NCBI GenBank assembly: GCA_036346395.1
Contig: JAYEVG010000037.1
Coordinates: 1-64,000, forward strand
Source of the DNA: Hsuehochloa calcarea
Lineage: Eukaryota; Streptophyta; Magnoliopsida; Poales; Poaceae
Length of the DNA: 64,000 bases
Direction: 5' to 3'
The notes beneath the pieces are model-generated. The model was not told the DNA's origin, ran no database searches, and worked only from the letters and a program-made list of their open reading frames with translations. A program made the position numbers and the translations under genes. Below are positions 1 to 11,127 of this stretch, one piece after another. Every line of letters begins with the position of its first letter. Within the stretch, counting starts at the first letter, position 1.

Positions 1-412
1 AAAAATAGACTTGTTGCAAAACCTACTAGTGCTAGTAATTTTTTTGATGGTTATGTCAGATCCTATTTGGAATTTCATAGGAAACAATACAATTCTTGCA
101 GGAACGCCGTAATTGTGGTTACACAGCAAAACAGCTACAGCCTCCGTTGTAGTCTAGCTGTTCCGATCTCTCTGTTTAGACCCTCGTTTACCTTAGAGCA
201 TTTCCAATAGTTAGAAATAACCTTGTCTTTAATACATGTTACACCATATTTAAAGACAACATCTTCAATATATAGTCTCTAGCACACTCTCTAACATTTA
301 TATTTTATAATTTTCCTTTGAAATGGGTCCACATGTCAACTAGAGTATATTAATGTATCCTTTCTTGTTTCACGTGCACGGGAGTCTCTTTTTTAAACGG
401 GTCCACATGTCA
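1..412. repeat. Direct repeat, left copy (truncated MITE inside)
   Basis: The first ~410 bases reappear at 2753-3131 with small substitutions and indels. The shared blocks include TTGCAAAACCTACTAGTGC, the stretch around CTCTCTGTTTAGAC, and the start of the Tourist-like MITE (TTTCCAATAGTTAGAAATAA at about 201). Homology fades after about 400, so this MITE copy lacks its right end. The repeat may begin before the window. Confidence 0.8.
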
Positions 413-479
413 CTAGTACCACGACAATCATTCTGTACGTACATCAAGAGCTATGATGGGAGATGAGCTGGGTGGGGGT

Positions 480-1080
480 ACATGTCGGACGTCGCGGCCT
501 CCTGTCGTGGTGGGTCATCTATGACCCTGACGCAATGAACACTCGTCCGACTAGAGTACCACTCGATATACTGCTCGTACGTCCCGGGATCGTAGGGAGC
601 ATTCTCCTAGACGACATCCTCCAAGGCGCAGAGCCAACCCTAAACCCAAGGGAACATCATGTTCGTATAGAAAGTCGTAGAAGTCATTACCTTCCTAGTG
701 TACCTGTGGAAGGCAAAACGACTGTTTCGTTGGTACTTAAGGCAAATGGTATGACATAAGTAAAACATGAACTTACCCCTGGAACCTCGCGAGTAACTCC
801 ATGCGCCATGTGGCCGGGACGATGTGCGCCACCAGGGCGAAGCTCGCGCGCAGGGCAACCCGGTCCACAAGGTCACGTCCTAATGCGTCGGCGTTATCTC
901 CTGCACAGAAGGTGGAACATGTGCGTCTCTAGCCTCCACCGGTCAACTAGTGTCGTCTGGAGGTACCCGTCGTACGGAGGGCACCTCGACGTACGATCAC
1001 CGCCCTTGCAGTCCTGGTCGTCCTCCCACGTCGCCACCACCATCCTCACTAGTAGAATGAGGTCTACCACTCTTAACCCG
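480..1080 (-). pseudogene. Decayed plant mobile domain (PMD / MAIN-like) gene
   Basis: Reading the minus strand from about 1080 downward gives, across several frames, a string of plant-mobile-domain signatures. LVDRWRLETHMFHLLC comes first (about 965-900), then a segment resembling the GE-TPTL-DV-LGLPCA core, then TWRMELLARF, and finally EQYIEWYSSRTSV (about 590-550). PMD proteins are encoded by plant MULE and gypsy transposons and by the host MAIN-like / PP7-long-form family. Several frameshifts and stops separate the pieces, so no protein can be made. The GC-rich block contrasts with AT-rich flanks. The domain call is fairly secure, but the parent element is unknown. Confidence 0.6.
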
Positions 1081-1423
1081 CGTTGAAAGGATTAATAACA
1101 AATGTGAGTCCACCCAAAGTAGTTAGACTGCAATTGAGTACACGAAGGTCACAACTATACATACTTCGGAACCTAACGTGGGTCCACCCTCTATGCCCTC
1201 ATGGGCGTGCGCAGCTGCAACACGCCAAGCTCAATCGTCGCATTGCCCTCCTGGGGGAGGATGGTACTAAGACGGCTACAGTGATATGTGTCAATAGCCT
1301 GGTCAGACAACTCGTACGACCACTACGTAGCGTCTCCTGGGTTCGACATACCTAAAAAACCAATGCATATATTGTAAATACTACGAAACATATACAAAAA
1401 GTAATAAGAAGCGACATTAACAT

Positions 1424-2060
1424 AATATTTACCGTGCAAAAATGGAAACCAAAATTAAGTTAGGGTTATTTTGATTAAGCTCTACGTACCCTATTTAGCT
1501 ACTATGCAATTTTTATAGGTAATTTTTTACTTTCCTTGTTTGGAAAGTGTCTCTTGCATTTATAAAATGTTTACCGTGTACATATAGAAATAAAAATTAA
1601 GTTCATAATTTTTTAATTTTCTCTACATACCCTATGTAACAACTCTTGATTTCTTGGAGAATTTTTAGAGGCGTCTTACTATTTTCTTGGTTTAAAAAGT
1701 ATTTTTGTCATTAACAGAATATTTACCGTGCACAAATGGAAACTAAAATTAAGTTGAGATTATTTTTAACAGGCTATACATACCCTATTTAGCTACTCTG
1801 TATTTTTTTTATAGATTTTTAATATGTATCTTGTTATTTTCCTTGTTTAAAAAGTATCTTCTAGATTTATAAAATATTTACTTTGTACGGATGGAAACAA
1901 AAATGAAGTTCATAATATTTTAATTTATCTCTACATACCCTATGCACCTACTCTGGATTTCTTATATAATTTTTAGAGATGTCTTCCTATTTTCCTGGTT
2001 TAAAAAGTATTTTTGGCATTAAATAATTTATCATGCAGAAATACTAAAATTATCTAATCC
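1424..2060. repeat. Tandem array of ~150-bp units in a ~300-bp dimer
   Basis: A motif of the form ATTTACCGTGCA-AAATGGAAACTAAAATTAAG recurs with its core at 1431, 1573, 1725, 1880 and 2030 (spacings 142, 152, 155, 150). Units 1, 3 and 5 resemble one another more than units 2 and 4, for example GTGCA versus TGTAC after the core, so the real period is a dimer of about 300 bp. Each unit also carries CTACATACCCTATTTAGCTACTC. Confidence 0.8.
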
Positions 2061-2314
2061 ATTGAATTCTATGTTGCTATTTTTTTATTTTATAACCTAA
2101 AAAGTTTCAATTTTAGGTACAAAGTTGGAAGAACATTGTCCTGCAAAATAGGTGGCAAGATCTGCTGCTCCGTCTCTCTCTCTCTCCTCTGCTAGGAACC
2201 GGCAGAGTTTCGCTACGTCACTTCTCCCATCTCCTCCTCTCTCTTCTCTCTTCTTTTTTTTCAGAATTAAAATAATTTTTTCACCAAATTTTGAGGTATA
2301 TATAGGCAGCCTTT

Positions 2315-2416
2315 GTCACCATTTCAACAGGCGATTTGCACACTCTTCAATGCAAATCGTGAGTTGGAATGGCGACTGGCAGTAAATATATTTTTGTCGC
2401 AATTTGAAATGGTGAC
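2315..2416. other. Nested inverted repeat (potential hairpin)
   Basis: GTCACCATTTCAA (2315-2327) is matched exactly by its reverse complement at 2404-2416. Inside, CGATTTGCA (2332-2340) pairs with TGCAAATCG (2351-2359) across a 10-base loop. A TATATATA-like tract lies just upstream (about 2297). No coding capacity is visible. Confidence 0.6.
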
Positions 2417-2752
2417 AGGAGCTTGTCGCCAGTTCAAATAGCGATATGAGCCTATTTTTGTATTAAAAATCGGCTATGTTTTTAAATATTTTTAAATTAA
2501 TATTATTTTTAAAAAATGGACGCTTTCTTGGTTCGAGGCACAGTGATAATATGCAACCTGTTACTCAGTACTCTATGCCTCTGTGGTATGCACGTCTTTT
2601 TTCCGCATACACGTCTGTCCTGTAACACCCTTTGTTCAGGTAAAGCTCATTGTTACTTTGAAAACAAACAATTAGTTCAGATAAATGGATTAGAGCCAAG
2701 ATAAGCTTATACGCCCGACAATCATTCAGACATACATTTCTAGAAATTACGA

Positions 2753-3131
2753 GAAAATAGATCTGTTGCAAAACCTACTAGTGCCGTAATTTTTGGATGG
2801 TTATGTCGATCTGCTTGGAACACGTAATTTCATAGGAAACGGTACAATTCTTATAGGAACGTCGTAATTTTGGTTACACGACCAAGCGACTACGGCCTCC
2901 GTTGTAGTTTAGCTGTTCCAATCTCTCTGTTTAGACTCTCGTTTACCTTAGCGCATCTCCAATAGTTAGAAATAATTTCGTTTCTAACACATGTTACATC
3001 ATCTTTAAAAACAACATCTCCAATATATAGTATGTAGCACATACTATAAAATTTATATTTTATAATTTTTCTTTGAAACGGATCCACATGTCAACTAGAG
3101 TATATATATTAATGTATCATATTTTATTTCA
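2753..3131. repeat. Direct repeat, right copy
   Basis: Second copy of the sequence at 1-412, in the same orientation. Here the embedded MITE is complete. The ~2.3 kb between the copies holds the PMD relic and the tandem array. Confidence 0.8.
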
Positions 3132-3242
3132 CAGGCGTGACGGTCTCTTAAAAAGAGCGGCATGTACTCTCTCTCCTCCACGTAGGATTTTGTTAACGTG
3201 GTATAACTAAAAATAACAATAAATACACTATTAGGAATGTCT
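2951..3242. mobile_element. Tourist-like MITE, copy A
   Basis: The 292-bp element starts GCGCATCTCCAATAG and ends CTATTAGGAATGTCT, imperfect terminal inverted repeats of 15 bp. It is flanked by TTA on both sides (2948-2950 and 3243-3245), the 3-bp target duplication typical of PIF/Harbinger Tourist elements. A second full copy is at 24239-24524. Confidence 0.8.
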
Positions 3243-3599
3243 TTAGACAACTCTGCATCGATCAATGAGGAGGTCGTCATTTGTGCGGGCGTGGATGGGC
3301 ATGGGAAACGATCGGGTCGGGAAGAGAGTAGGAATTACTACCGCTCTGTCGGTAATAATTTATCCGCTTGCGGTTGCCAAGCTAGCACCCAACACGCTCG
3401 GCGACGATCCGATCCTCTCCGAATTAGGAAATTCTCGCGCCAAGTGGATCAAATCACCCGTCTGACGCGCAGTCTAGCGGCGTTCTAGTAGCTAGGCACG
3501 CGACCGCTAAATTACGGATCTACGTCCATCTCGCTTCGGCTGCATCTGCACCGTTTGTTGGTTACGTGCTTTCGAAGAAGTAGCACCCACCCGATCGAG

Positions 3600-3606
3600 T
3601 ATATAA
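3600..3606 (+). promoter_or_regulatory. Possible TATA box upstream of the NAC gene
   Basis: TATATAA lies 163 bases upstream of the chosen NAC start. Nothing else recognisable lies between the MITE at 3242 and this site. Confidence 0.4.
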
Positions 3607-3768
3607 CACTAGGAGAGAGAGTCTGATGCCATGCCACCGCCTCACCCATCACCCGATCGAGAAGATAACACCTGCCCTGCCCCAAGAATCGATCACTTGA
3701 TCGGTCTTGCACCAACCATCACCAATCCCACCAAGCAAGAACGAGCTAGCTTGCTAGGCGCGAGATCT

Positions 3769-4988
3769 ATGGCCGATCAGGCTGCTGTTCTGGCGCATCC
3801 GGGCTTCACCTTCCGCCCGGCTGACCACGAACTCATCAGCCTCTTCTTGCGCCCCAAGGTCGCGGGAGCCCTTCGACGCCCGCTTCATCCACCACGCCGA
3901 CGTCTACGCCGACGTCCCCGCGGACCTCGTCGCCAAGCACAAGCCCGCGTCCGGCACCGACAACGGCAACGGGCAGAAGAGCAGCGCCGTCTGGTACTTC
4001 TTCTGCCCCGCGCGCTACAAGAGCGCGACCGCTGGATCGTCCAGGAGGAGACAGCGCGCCGTCGGCGAGGGGTGCTGGAAATCGGAGGGAGGCCCGAAGG
4101 CCGTGCGAGGACCGGATGGTCGCCGCGTCGGTCACCTGCAAAGGTTCTCCTACGGGTGAGCACGTCGCCGGGCCGTTTCTCCAGGCTCAGGTGGTGCATG
4201 GTTGAGTTCCGCCTCGACCAACAAGACTGCGGCGGGTGCGACCTCGTCCTCTGCAAGGTGTACCGCTCGCCTCGCGCGCAGGCATCCATGCCGGCGAAGG
4301 ATGCTCTGTCCTGCTCCGGCTCCAAGAGGAAGGCGGCCGGAGACCACCTGGAGGCTCCACCGAGCGTGCGGCCGCAAGGACGACGACGTACGGGCAGCAG
4401 CTGCTGCAGGAGCTCGAGAGATTGATGTTCGACGATGACCCGACGCCATTGCCCGCCGAATTCGACGCGCAGGCGTACTTCTCCGAGAGGAAGGCGGCCG
4501 AAGACCACATGGAGGCTCCACCGAGCGTGCGGCCGCAAAGGACGACGACGAACGGGCAGCAGCCGCTGGAGGAGCTCGAGAGATTGCTGTTCGACGACGA
4601 CCCGACGCCGGTGCCCGCCGAATTCGACGCACAGGCGTACTTCTCCAAGAGGAAGGCGGCCGAAGACCACATGGAGGCTCCACCGAGCGTGCGGCCGCAA
4701 AGGACGACGACGAACCGGCAGCAGCTGCTGCAGGAGCTCGAGAGATTGATGTTCGACGACGACCCGACGCCACTGCCCGCCGAATTCGACGCAGAGGCGT
4801 ACTTGCTCGGCCCGTCAACATCTGGCCAGTGCGGCGGCGGCGACTTGTTGCCATGCCCAAGCACGGAGGAGCGTGCCTACGTCGAGAAGCTCCTCTCCGC
4901 GTCCGGCGATGACATGCCGCCTTCTGGTTCGTTGTCGCGCTTCATGAATCCTTCGCTGCGGGCATTCTCATCGTGTTCCGTTTCCTGA
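3769..4988 (+). pseudogene. NAC-domain transcription factor, frameshifted
   Basis: NAC proteins are plant DNA-binding transcription factors acting in the nucleus. The start at 3769 (MADQ) precedes NAC subdomain A, GFTFRPADHELISLFLRP. Near 3862 the frame shifts by one, and subdomains B-D continue in frame 2 (3863-4156): FIHHADVYADVPADLV, AVWYFFCPARYKS, AVGEGCWKSEG, GPDGRRVGHLQRFSYG, then TGA at 4157. Subdomain E follows in the original frame (WCMVEFRLDQQDCGGCDLVLCKVYRSP, about 4190-4277). A third shift near 4376 moves the C-terminal region into frame 3, open to the stop at 4988. The C-terminus is acidic and repetitive (see the 162-bp repeat). An in-frame ATG at 3631 is less likely because it adds residues with no NAC similarity. 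Introns do not obviously repair all three breaks, so I call a pseudogene, with base errors as the alternative. Confidence 0.75.
4327..4802 (+). repeat. 162-bp (54-codon) tandem repeat in the NAC C-terminus
   Basis: Units begin AGGAAGGCGGCCG at 4327, 4488 and 4650, giving spacings of 161 and 162. Each encodes KRKAAEDHMEAPPSVRPQ, then an LLQELERLMFDDDPTP-type stretch and AEFDAQAYFS. Unit 1 reads CCGCAAGGACG where units 2 and 3 read CCGCAAAGGACG. That missing A explains both the 161-bp spacing and the frame change at about 4376. Confidence 0.9.
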
Positions 4989-6319
4989 TCGATGTTCCAA
5001 GACAACAAGTTGTACCGTGAACGATGTGGTAGTCAATTAATTTGGAGCAGGTTTAGAAGCAAGCAGGAATTCTTAATTTGATCCATGCCAAGAAATTGTA
5101 CGATGTGGTGTTGCTCTGTAACGATAATCAATTGATTGATTTTTTGTACTAGCTTGTCTTGTCTTGATTATAATTAGTTAATGAAATTTACTCGTACTAG
5201 ACACACACATAGATCTTGTACTCTTGTTAGAGAAGAGTCCATTATCAATATAGTTCAGGTGGGATCCTCCCCCGCTGACTTCTCAAAAAAAGGAAGTTAA
5301 TAAAATTCATCTTCAGATTCATTAATCTGAGGAGTTGTTGTCGTGGCCATCAATTTCTCATAGCATGATACATATTACTTTACCGTCGTTCGTTCGAGAA
5401 TTTAGTAGTGACATTTGTTCATTCTGTAGCCGGCGTAACATGTCAGTAGCAGCGAATTAACACTGCGATGATGGTGGATTATTCCTTTTGTTCGACTTGT
5501 ATTTGAGTCTTGGCCGATGCGATTGAACTCGTAGTATCTCTTCACTGTCGAATCCTGCAAAATAAACATTGCTCGTACGGATAGATCGAGGTGTATATCT
5601 CCATACATATGAAATGGCATCGGTAATACAGCAGCACTAGATTAACTGAGAAAGTGAGAAGCCCCTGTTCTGAATTTGCGGTGTGTGGCCGGGGGGGCGC
5701 ATGCATGCAAGCAATGCAAGGAAGGTAGCAAAAGTTGAAGAAAATTTCGTATGATTGGGTGTTGCATGGAAGATAAGAGTGTAGAGTAGATTGTAGACTT
5801 GGGTAAGCAGAGCAGGCCGCAAGAGAGGAGATAAGATGTTTGTAGTTTGCAGGCAATGACTAATGTACACAACAAATTAAGTCGAAATCCAGCGCAGCAG
5901 GTTCGAATCCTGCTGAGCCGGATCAGGTGGCCGTGGCCGGAATCCAGTTCTAGTGATGAATTGCATCCTTATTTTGTTTCGCTTAATTTGCCATGAGATT
6001 GTCGTAGCCTAGCCAAAACGCATATGCGCTTCATGTGGGGAATAAGAGTACTAAAAATTTCGAACAGGGTATACATTTTCCCAATAAATATGAAAACCAA
6101 ATGAAAGAGACGTGTTAGAGGTAATCTACTGCGTAAAAACGCGATCATCAGTTGTGGTCTAGCTTGTCAGAATAGTCGGTTCTCACCCGAGAGACCCTAT
6201 TCCTTGTTAGAAATACGAGAGCAACTAGTGTTTAGACGTGCTCTTCCCCGCAATGCAACAAAATACTTGGATCTCGAAAAATGGTGAAGGGGTCGATAAT
6301 CTTGTCGAAAAATGGAGAG
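4989..6319. other. Gene-free interval downstream of the NAC gene
   Basis: AT-rich sequence with no coding pattern. A tRNA T-arm-like stem-loop (GCAGGTTCGAATCCTGC, about 5895-5911) has no matching acceptor or anticodon arm upstream. A short direct repeat of TCGAAAAATGG-GA-GGGGTCGA at about 6276 and 6305 marks the approach to the retrotransposon. Confidence 0.6.
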
Positions 6320-6599
6320 GGGGTCGAGACACCAGGCATACCGAGGTGTCCCTCCCCGGGAACCACCCGGCGAGCCCGCAGCCTGGGGTGACAGGCATAA
6401 CGAGGGAGGCATACGAAGCCCTCCAATAGGAACTGGAGGACCTCCGCCGGGAGATGCTCAGTCTCCGGCAGCCCGGGGGAGGGTCCCTCGCAGCTTCACT
6501 CAGCTCAGCAGATCAAGTAGAGAAAGATCCCTCAGCACTGGGCCGCCATTTTCAGCTTCTTCTACTTGGGACCCTAACTCCCCTTAAGCGCCGAGCTGG

Positions 6600-7735
6600 A
6601 GACAGCCTGCTGTGGTGTATCACTATCATGAACGCTTCACCTACATCATCATCACCTCTATCATCAGATTCAAACAATAATGACAAATGGTAAAACTAGT
6701 ATTGGTCCTACGACTGAAGCATTGGAACAATTGTACAAGGGACCAATTACTCGAGCTAGAGCAAGGGGACTCACTAAACAGGTGAATCTGATCCTAAGTT
6801 CCTTTAATTTCACTGATAAGGATAGCTTGCTACCTAATGCTTTCAGTTTGTGTATTCTCGGGTTATTAGGTGAGGAAGAACTTGGTGCTACCAAGCGGGG
6901 GGAGAGGAACGTCGGCGCACCAAGAGAGGGTCCAAAAGGACGAGGCGACGACACTTCAATTATATCAATGGGAGAATCCACCAAGTTGCTGAAGTCAAGT
7001 TTTCAAGCTTTTCATTGACTATTGGAGAAGACTACGCTTCGGAAGCTCAATAGTGTCCAGTTTTCAATTCTGAGCTTGTTTCGGTTTTTGGCCAAGTTTC
7101 ATCTTTCGGGGGCTGCTTTGTATCTATAGTAAGACATATTATATGTGTGTTGGGCTTTAGTATTCGTTCTGATTTATATTTGAGGTGATGGCGATGCCGA
7201 AGCTTCAAACGGCCTGAAAACGAATACTTGGGCCGTAAGGGGTGTTGGACTGTTGCCAAAGGAGTTGTGCGCCACCTCATGGGCCAAGCACCACATGGGG
7301 ACCCACCTCATGGCCACACAAACCAAGGCAACCGCCAGCTACTTCGTATTGCTTTCGGTTTAGGTTAGGTTTTCATTTGGTGGACGACCAGGCTAGTTGG
7401 GATAGCTATAAAGCCTTGGCGCGACCCACAGAACTGTGAACATTAATTTTGAGTATAAGCAATTTATTGCTCTTTTGGTTTATGCTTATGCGCCACGAGA
7501 GTTAGAAAGCCGACTAGTTATCATTCCACCAAAATACGGTTACGGTGTTCTTGTTGTTCCTCACGGATCAGAAGGTCGTTCTTCTTGGCGTGAGAAGACG
7601 GAGATCCGTGAGCGTGTTGCTTGTTGAATTCCGCACACGTAAGTCTCATGAATCGAGACAGTAATTGTGTGCTTCCGCTCATCGTAATTCACGGATTCGT
7701 GTTAGCCACATATCAATCCGAAAGGGAGATACTAC
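6600..7735 (+). mobile_element. Fragment of a second gypsy element inserted in gag
   Basis: Sequence unrelated to the host element splits its gag. 6680-7018 is an open frame containing EQLYKGPITRARARGLTKQV and DSLLPNAFSLCILGLL, which resembles the extreme 3' end of plant gypsy polyproteins (the GP-TRARA motif). It is followed by LTR-like sequence (about 7100-7730) with TATAAA at 7407-7412. Element ends were not pinned down, and no target duplication was recognised. Confidence 0.55.
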
Positions 7736-7738
7736 GTC

Positions 7739-8460
7739 ATGAAGATCAGGCACCCTGTATCACATTGGCCCCTGGGCTTTAAAATGTCGGAGGTCAGACC
7801 CTTCGAGGAGTGCACGGTCCCCTCAGAGTTCCTCCGCGTATACGAAACGACCATCGAGGGGGCCGGGGGAGACAACACAACAAAGTCAAAAAAGCATCAC
7901 CCTGGCACTCAGGGGTGTGGCGCTGACATGGTTCTTCACCATTTCACCCCGGTCCTTATACGCGTGGGAGCAGTTGCGAGACCTGGTGCACAACAACTTC
8001 CAGGGAAATAACACCGGGCCAAAGGACGTGGCGCACCTGTTCGCAGTAAAGCAGGCCCCGAGCAAGTCCCTCCGCAGGTTTTTCAAAAAGTTCACGTAGG
8101 TAAAGTGTCAGGTAAAGGGGTCAACGAAACCACCGTCATAAACGCAGCAACCTGCAGGCTCCAGAAGGGCCCCATGTCAGAAAGACTGGCTCGCAAGCCC
8201 ATCCGCACAGTAGCAGACGGTAGCTCCCTGAAGGGGCGAAGCGAGGAGACCGAGGGGGTCGTGGCCAGGGCTAGGGTCATGAGCAAAATGATGGAAGACA
8301 ACCGGACACCCGAGGCGGTGCCGGGGGTACCCCGCTCTTTTGTGGCCTACACGGCGAGAGGTCACACACGACCCGGGAGTGCCGGAGTGCCGCACCATCG
8401 TGGCCATGCAGGACTACATGAAACGCGGTCAACAATCGGCCGAATGAGAAGATAGGAGGG
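7739..8460 (+). pseudogene. gag of the Tat-lineage element
   Basis: Capsid-like gag in pieces: EFLRVYETTIEGAGGDNTTK (7739 frame), then WFFTISPRSLYAWEQLRDLV and GPKDVAHLFAVKQAPSKSLR (7917 frame), then INAATCRLQKGPMSERLARK (8105 frame). At least two frameshifts separate these. The N-terminal piece with ELEDLRREMLSLR lies at about 6430, beyond the inserted fragment. Gag forms the retrotransposon particle. The neighbouring protease and RT are in the same orientation. Confidence 0.75.
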
Positions 8461-8570
8461 GAGCGGGCAACCAGCTGCCCGCCCCACCGCCAAGGCCCCG
8501 CATAGAGGGAGGCCACCCAGAGCACCATCAGAGGATCATAAGCACGATCGTCGGAAGTTCCTCATTCGGC

Positions 8571-9008
8571 ATGACGTCAAAAAGAAAAAGACGATCGTAC
8601 GCGCGGCAAATCCACCATGTTGTGACGTACCCTACCTCCAGCCCACCTCGCTTTGCCAAAATACCAATCACCTTCGGCCCCGATGACGCCCGGGGTCTCT
8701 ATTTCCCTCATCAGGATCCCCTCACCATTTCTGCCAGTATCACGGACTTCGAGGTCAGACGCGTCCTCGTGGACAGAGGAAGCTCTGCGAACCTGCTATT
8801 CGCAGACGCTTTCCACAAAATGAAGATCCCTCGGTATCGCATGTCACCCCCAGATATCCCTTTGGTGGGCTTCGTGGGTAGGCCCATGACGGGCCTTGGA
8901 CAGATTGACCTAGCCGTCACATTCAACGACGACTTCGCATCTCGGACCGAAATCGTCACATTTGATGTCGTCCAGATACCATACCAATACAACACAATCC
9001 TCGGCTAG
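8571..9008 (+). pseudogene. Retroviral-type aspartic protease of the Tat element
   Basis: An open stretch of 145 codons reads FAKIPITFGPDDARGLYFPH, EVRRVLVDRGSSANLLF, PLVGFVGRPMTGLGQIDLAV and YQYNTILG. VLVD-GSSANLLF is the catalytic Asp motif of Tat-lineage proteases. The residue after Asp is Arg here, where the motif normally has Gly (D-G/S/T-G), which should inactivate the enzyme. The frame closes at TAG (9006). Confidence 0.75.
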
Positions 9009-9429
9009 GCCACGATGAATACCTTTGGCACTATAGCCCACCACAATTAACTATGCATGAAGATCTCCGCACCGGAGGGAATAGTCACGGTGCGAGGAGA
9101 CCAAGACCTAGCAAGGCAAACAGAGCTGGAGGCATTCTCACTAGTCCACCATGTCCATGCAGTCAAAGCAGATGTGGATGCTCGGGCTGGCACCGCCTCG
9201 GCAAAATGGGCGCCGAATGCTAAACCAGAAGGATAGCTCTGGCGGGTCCCTCTCGCTGAAGCGTCCCTAGAGAGGACAGTAGCCCTCGGAGCCGAGATCC
9301 CGACTATGACATGTGATGTTATCCTCCAGGTACTCCGTAGCAACGCGGATTTCTTCACCTGGGACCCTAAGGACATCCTTGGCGTTGCACGGATACCATC
9401 GAGCACCGCCTCGCCCTTCGAACCGATGC

Positions 9430-11104
9430 ATCACCCAAGAAGCAAAAATTGCGCTGCATGTCGGTGGAGTGGCTGGAAGCGGCAAAAAAGGAGATCGTCA
9501 AACTCTTGAAAGCAGGGGTCCTCTGCAAAATTAAGCACTCTGAGTGACTGGCCAACCCCGTTCTCGTGCAAAAAAGCACAAACAAGTGGCACATGTGCGT
9601 CGACTTCACCGACCTCAACAAGGCATCCCCGAAGGACGACTTCCCTCTGCCTCGCATTGACTAACTCGTGGACGACACTTCGGGCTACGAGCTTATGAGT
9701 TTCCTGGACGCCTACTCCGGGTATCATCAAATATTCATAGCCAAGGAAGACAAACCCAAAACGGCCTTTGTCACCCCCTGGGCACCTATTGCTTCACCCG
9801 TATGTCGTTCGGTCTGAAGAATGTGTGTGCAACATTTACCTGACTCATCACAAAGGTGCTAGCGGGACAGCTTGGCTGCAATGTAGAAGCATACATAGAC
9901 GACATAGTGATCAAGAGCAGGCTCGAAGCCTCACACACGACGGACATGCAGGAAACATTCACCAACCTTGTGGGCCAAAGGGATTAAGCTCAACCCCGAG
10001 AAGTGCACCTTCAGCATAAAGGCGGGCAAACTCCTAGGGTTCCTTGCGTCCGTGAGGGGCATCGAGGCCAACCCCGAAAAAATAAAGGCCATCCAAGAAA
10101 TGGAGCCCCCTCACGGTGCCCGAAAGGTGCAAAGGTTGACAGGGCGCCTTGCAGCCCTCAGTCGGTTCCTGTCCCGCTCGGCGGAGCGGTTCCTGCCATT
10201 CTTCAAGACACTCCGAGGGGCGGAGCCATTCAGATGGACCGAAGAGTGCCAGAAGTCGCCCAGAACTTAAGAAATACCTCACCCAGCTGCCAAGCCTAAC
10301 CAGCCCGAAGCCAGGCGTGAAGCTCCTGATGTACATTGCCACCTCCTCGTCCACAGTCAAGGGTCCTCGTCAGGAGAGAAATGGGCAGCGCTTAGTGTAT
10401 TACGTCTCAGAGGCCCTTCAAGGAGCCAAGACTCGATACATAGAGCTGAAAAAACTAGCATGTGTCCTGCTCATGGCCTCGCGCAAGCTCCGACACTACT
10501 TCCTAGCGCACACTGTCACAGTCCCCATGTCCTACCACTAGCATTGATGCTATGGAACAAGGACGGCACATGCCAGATAGGCAAGTAGGCGACCGATCTG
10601 TTGCCCTTCGACATCACCTTCACAACACGCACGACCATCAAGTCGCAGAACTTAGCCGACTTCGTCGCCGAATGGACCCCGCAAGACGAAGAGCAACCAC
10701 CAAGCAAAATCGAAGTACCATGGATAATATACACCGACAGATCATGGTGTGCAACAGGGGCCGTCGCAGCGGCCATCTTGGCCGCACCGAATGGGCGAAG
10801 CATCTCCCACGTCGCCCGCCTCGACTACCCAACAACAAACAACGCCTCATAATATGAAGCACTACTGTTAGGCCTTCGCAAAGCAAGAGCGCACGGTGCG
10901 AAGCTCATAATCGTCAAAAGTGATTCCCGTGTCATCGCAGAGCACTTCAAAAAGTCATTTACTATAAGGGATCCGAAAATACCCAGATACCTAGCGGCGG
11001 TTCGGGCCGAAGACAAGCACGTCCTCAGAAGAAGCAACGAGGCGGCAGACAGACTCACAAAGCTGGCTAGCTTCAACGAGCGCCCTCCGCCGGAAGTGCT
11101 CTAA
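9430..11104 (+). pseudogene. Reverse transcriptase and RNase H of the Tat element
   Basis: RT motifs appear in order across frames: SVEWLEAAKKEIVKLLKAGV (about 9460), KWHMCVDFTDLNKASPKDDF (about 9588), MSFLDAYSGYHQIFIAKEDK, and the catalytic YIDDIVIKS at 9892-9918. RNase H follows: QRLVYYVSEALQGAKTRY (10388 on), NLADFVAEWTPQDEE (10648 on), WIIYTDRSWCATGAVAAAI, and DSRVIAEHFKKSFTIRDPKI. Frameshifts (near 9990 and 10360) and stops (for example at 9539-9550, 9661 and 10850) break the polyprotein. Confidence 0.8.
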
Positions 11105-11127
11105 GAAATACTACGGGCCCCGTCAGT

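Noticed and set aside
3836..4864. Long minus-strand frames of up to 271 codons opposite the NAC gene
   Set aside because: GC-rich shadow frames that repeat with the 162-bp coding repeat. The plus strand carries the NAC motifs.
5885..5930. tRNA gene suggested by GCAGGTTCGAATCCTGC
   Set aside because: Only a T-arm-like stem-loop is present. The acceptor complement (CGGCTCA), D-arm and anticodon arm are missing upstream. Organelle-derived debris or a snoRNA C-box (GTGATGAAT downstream) was considered but not supported.
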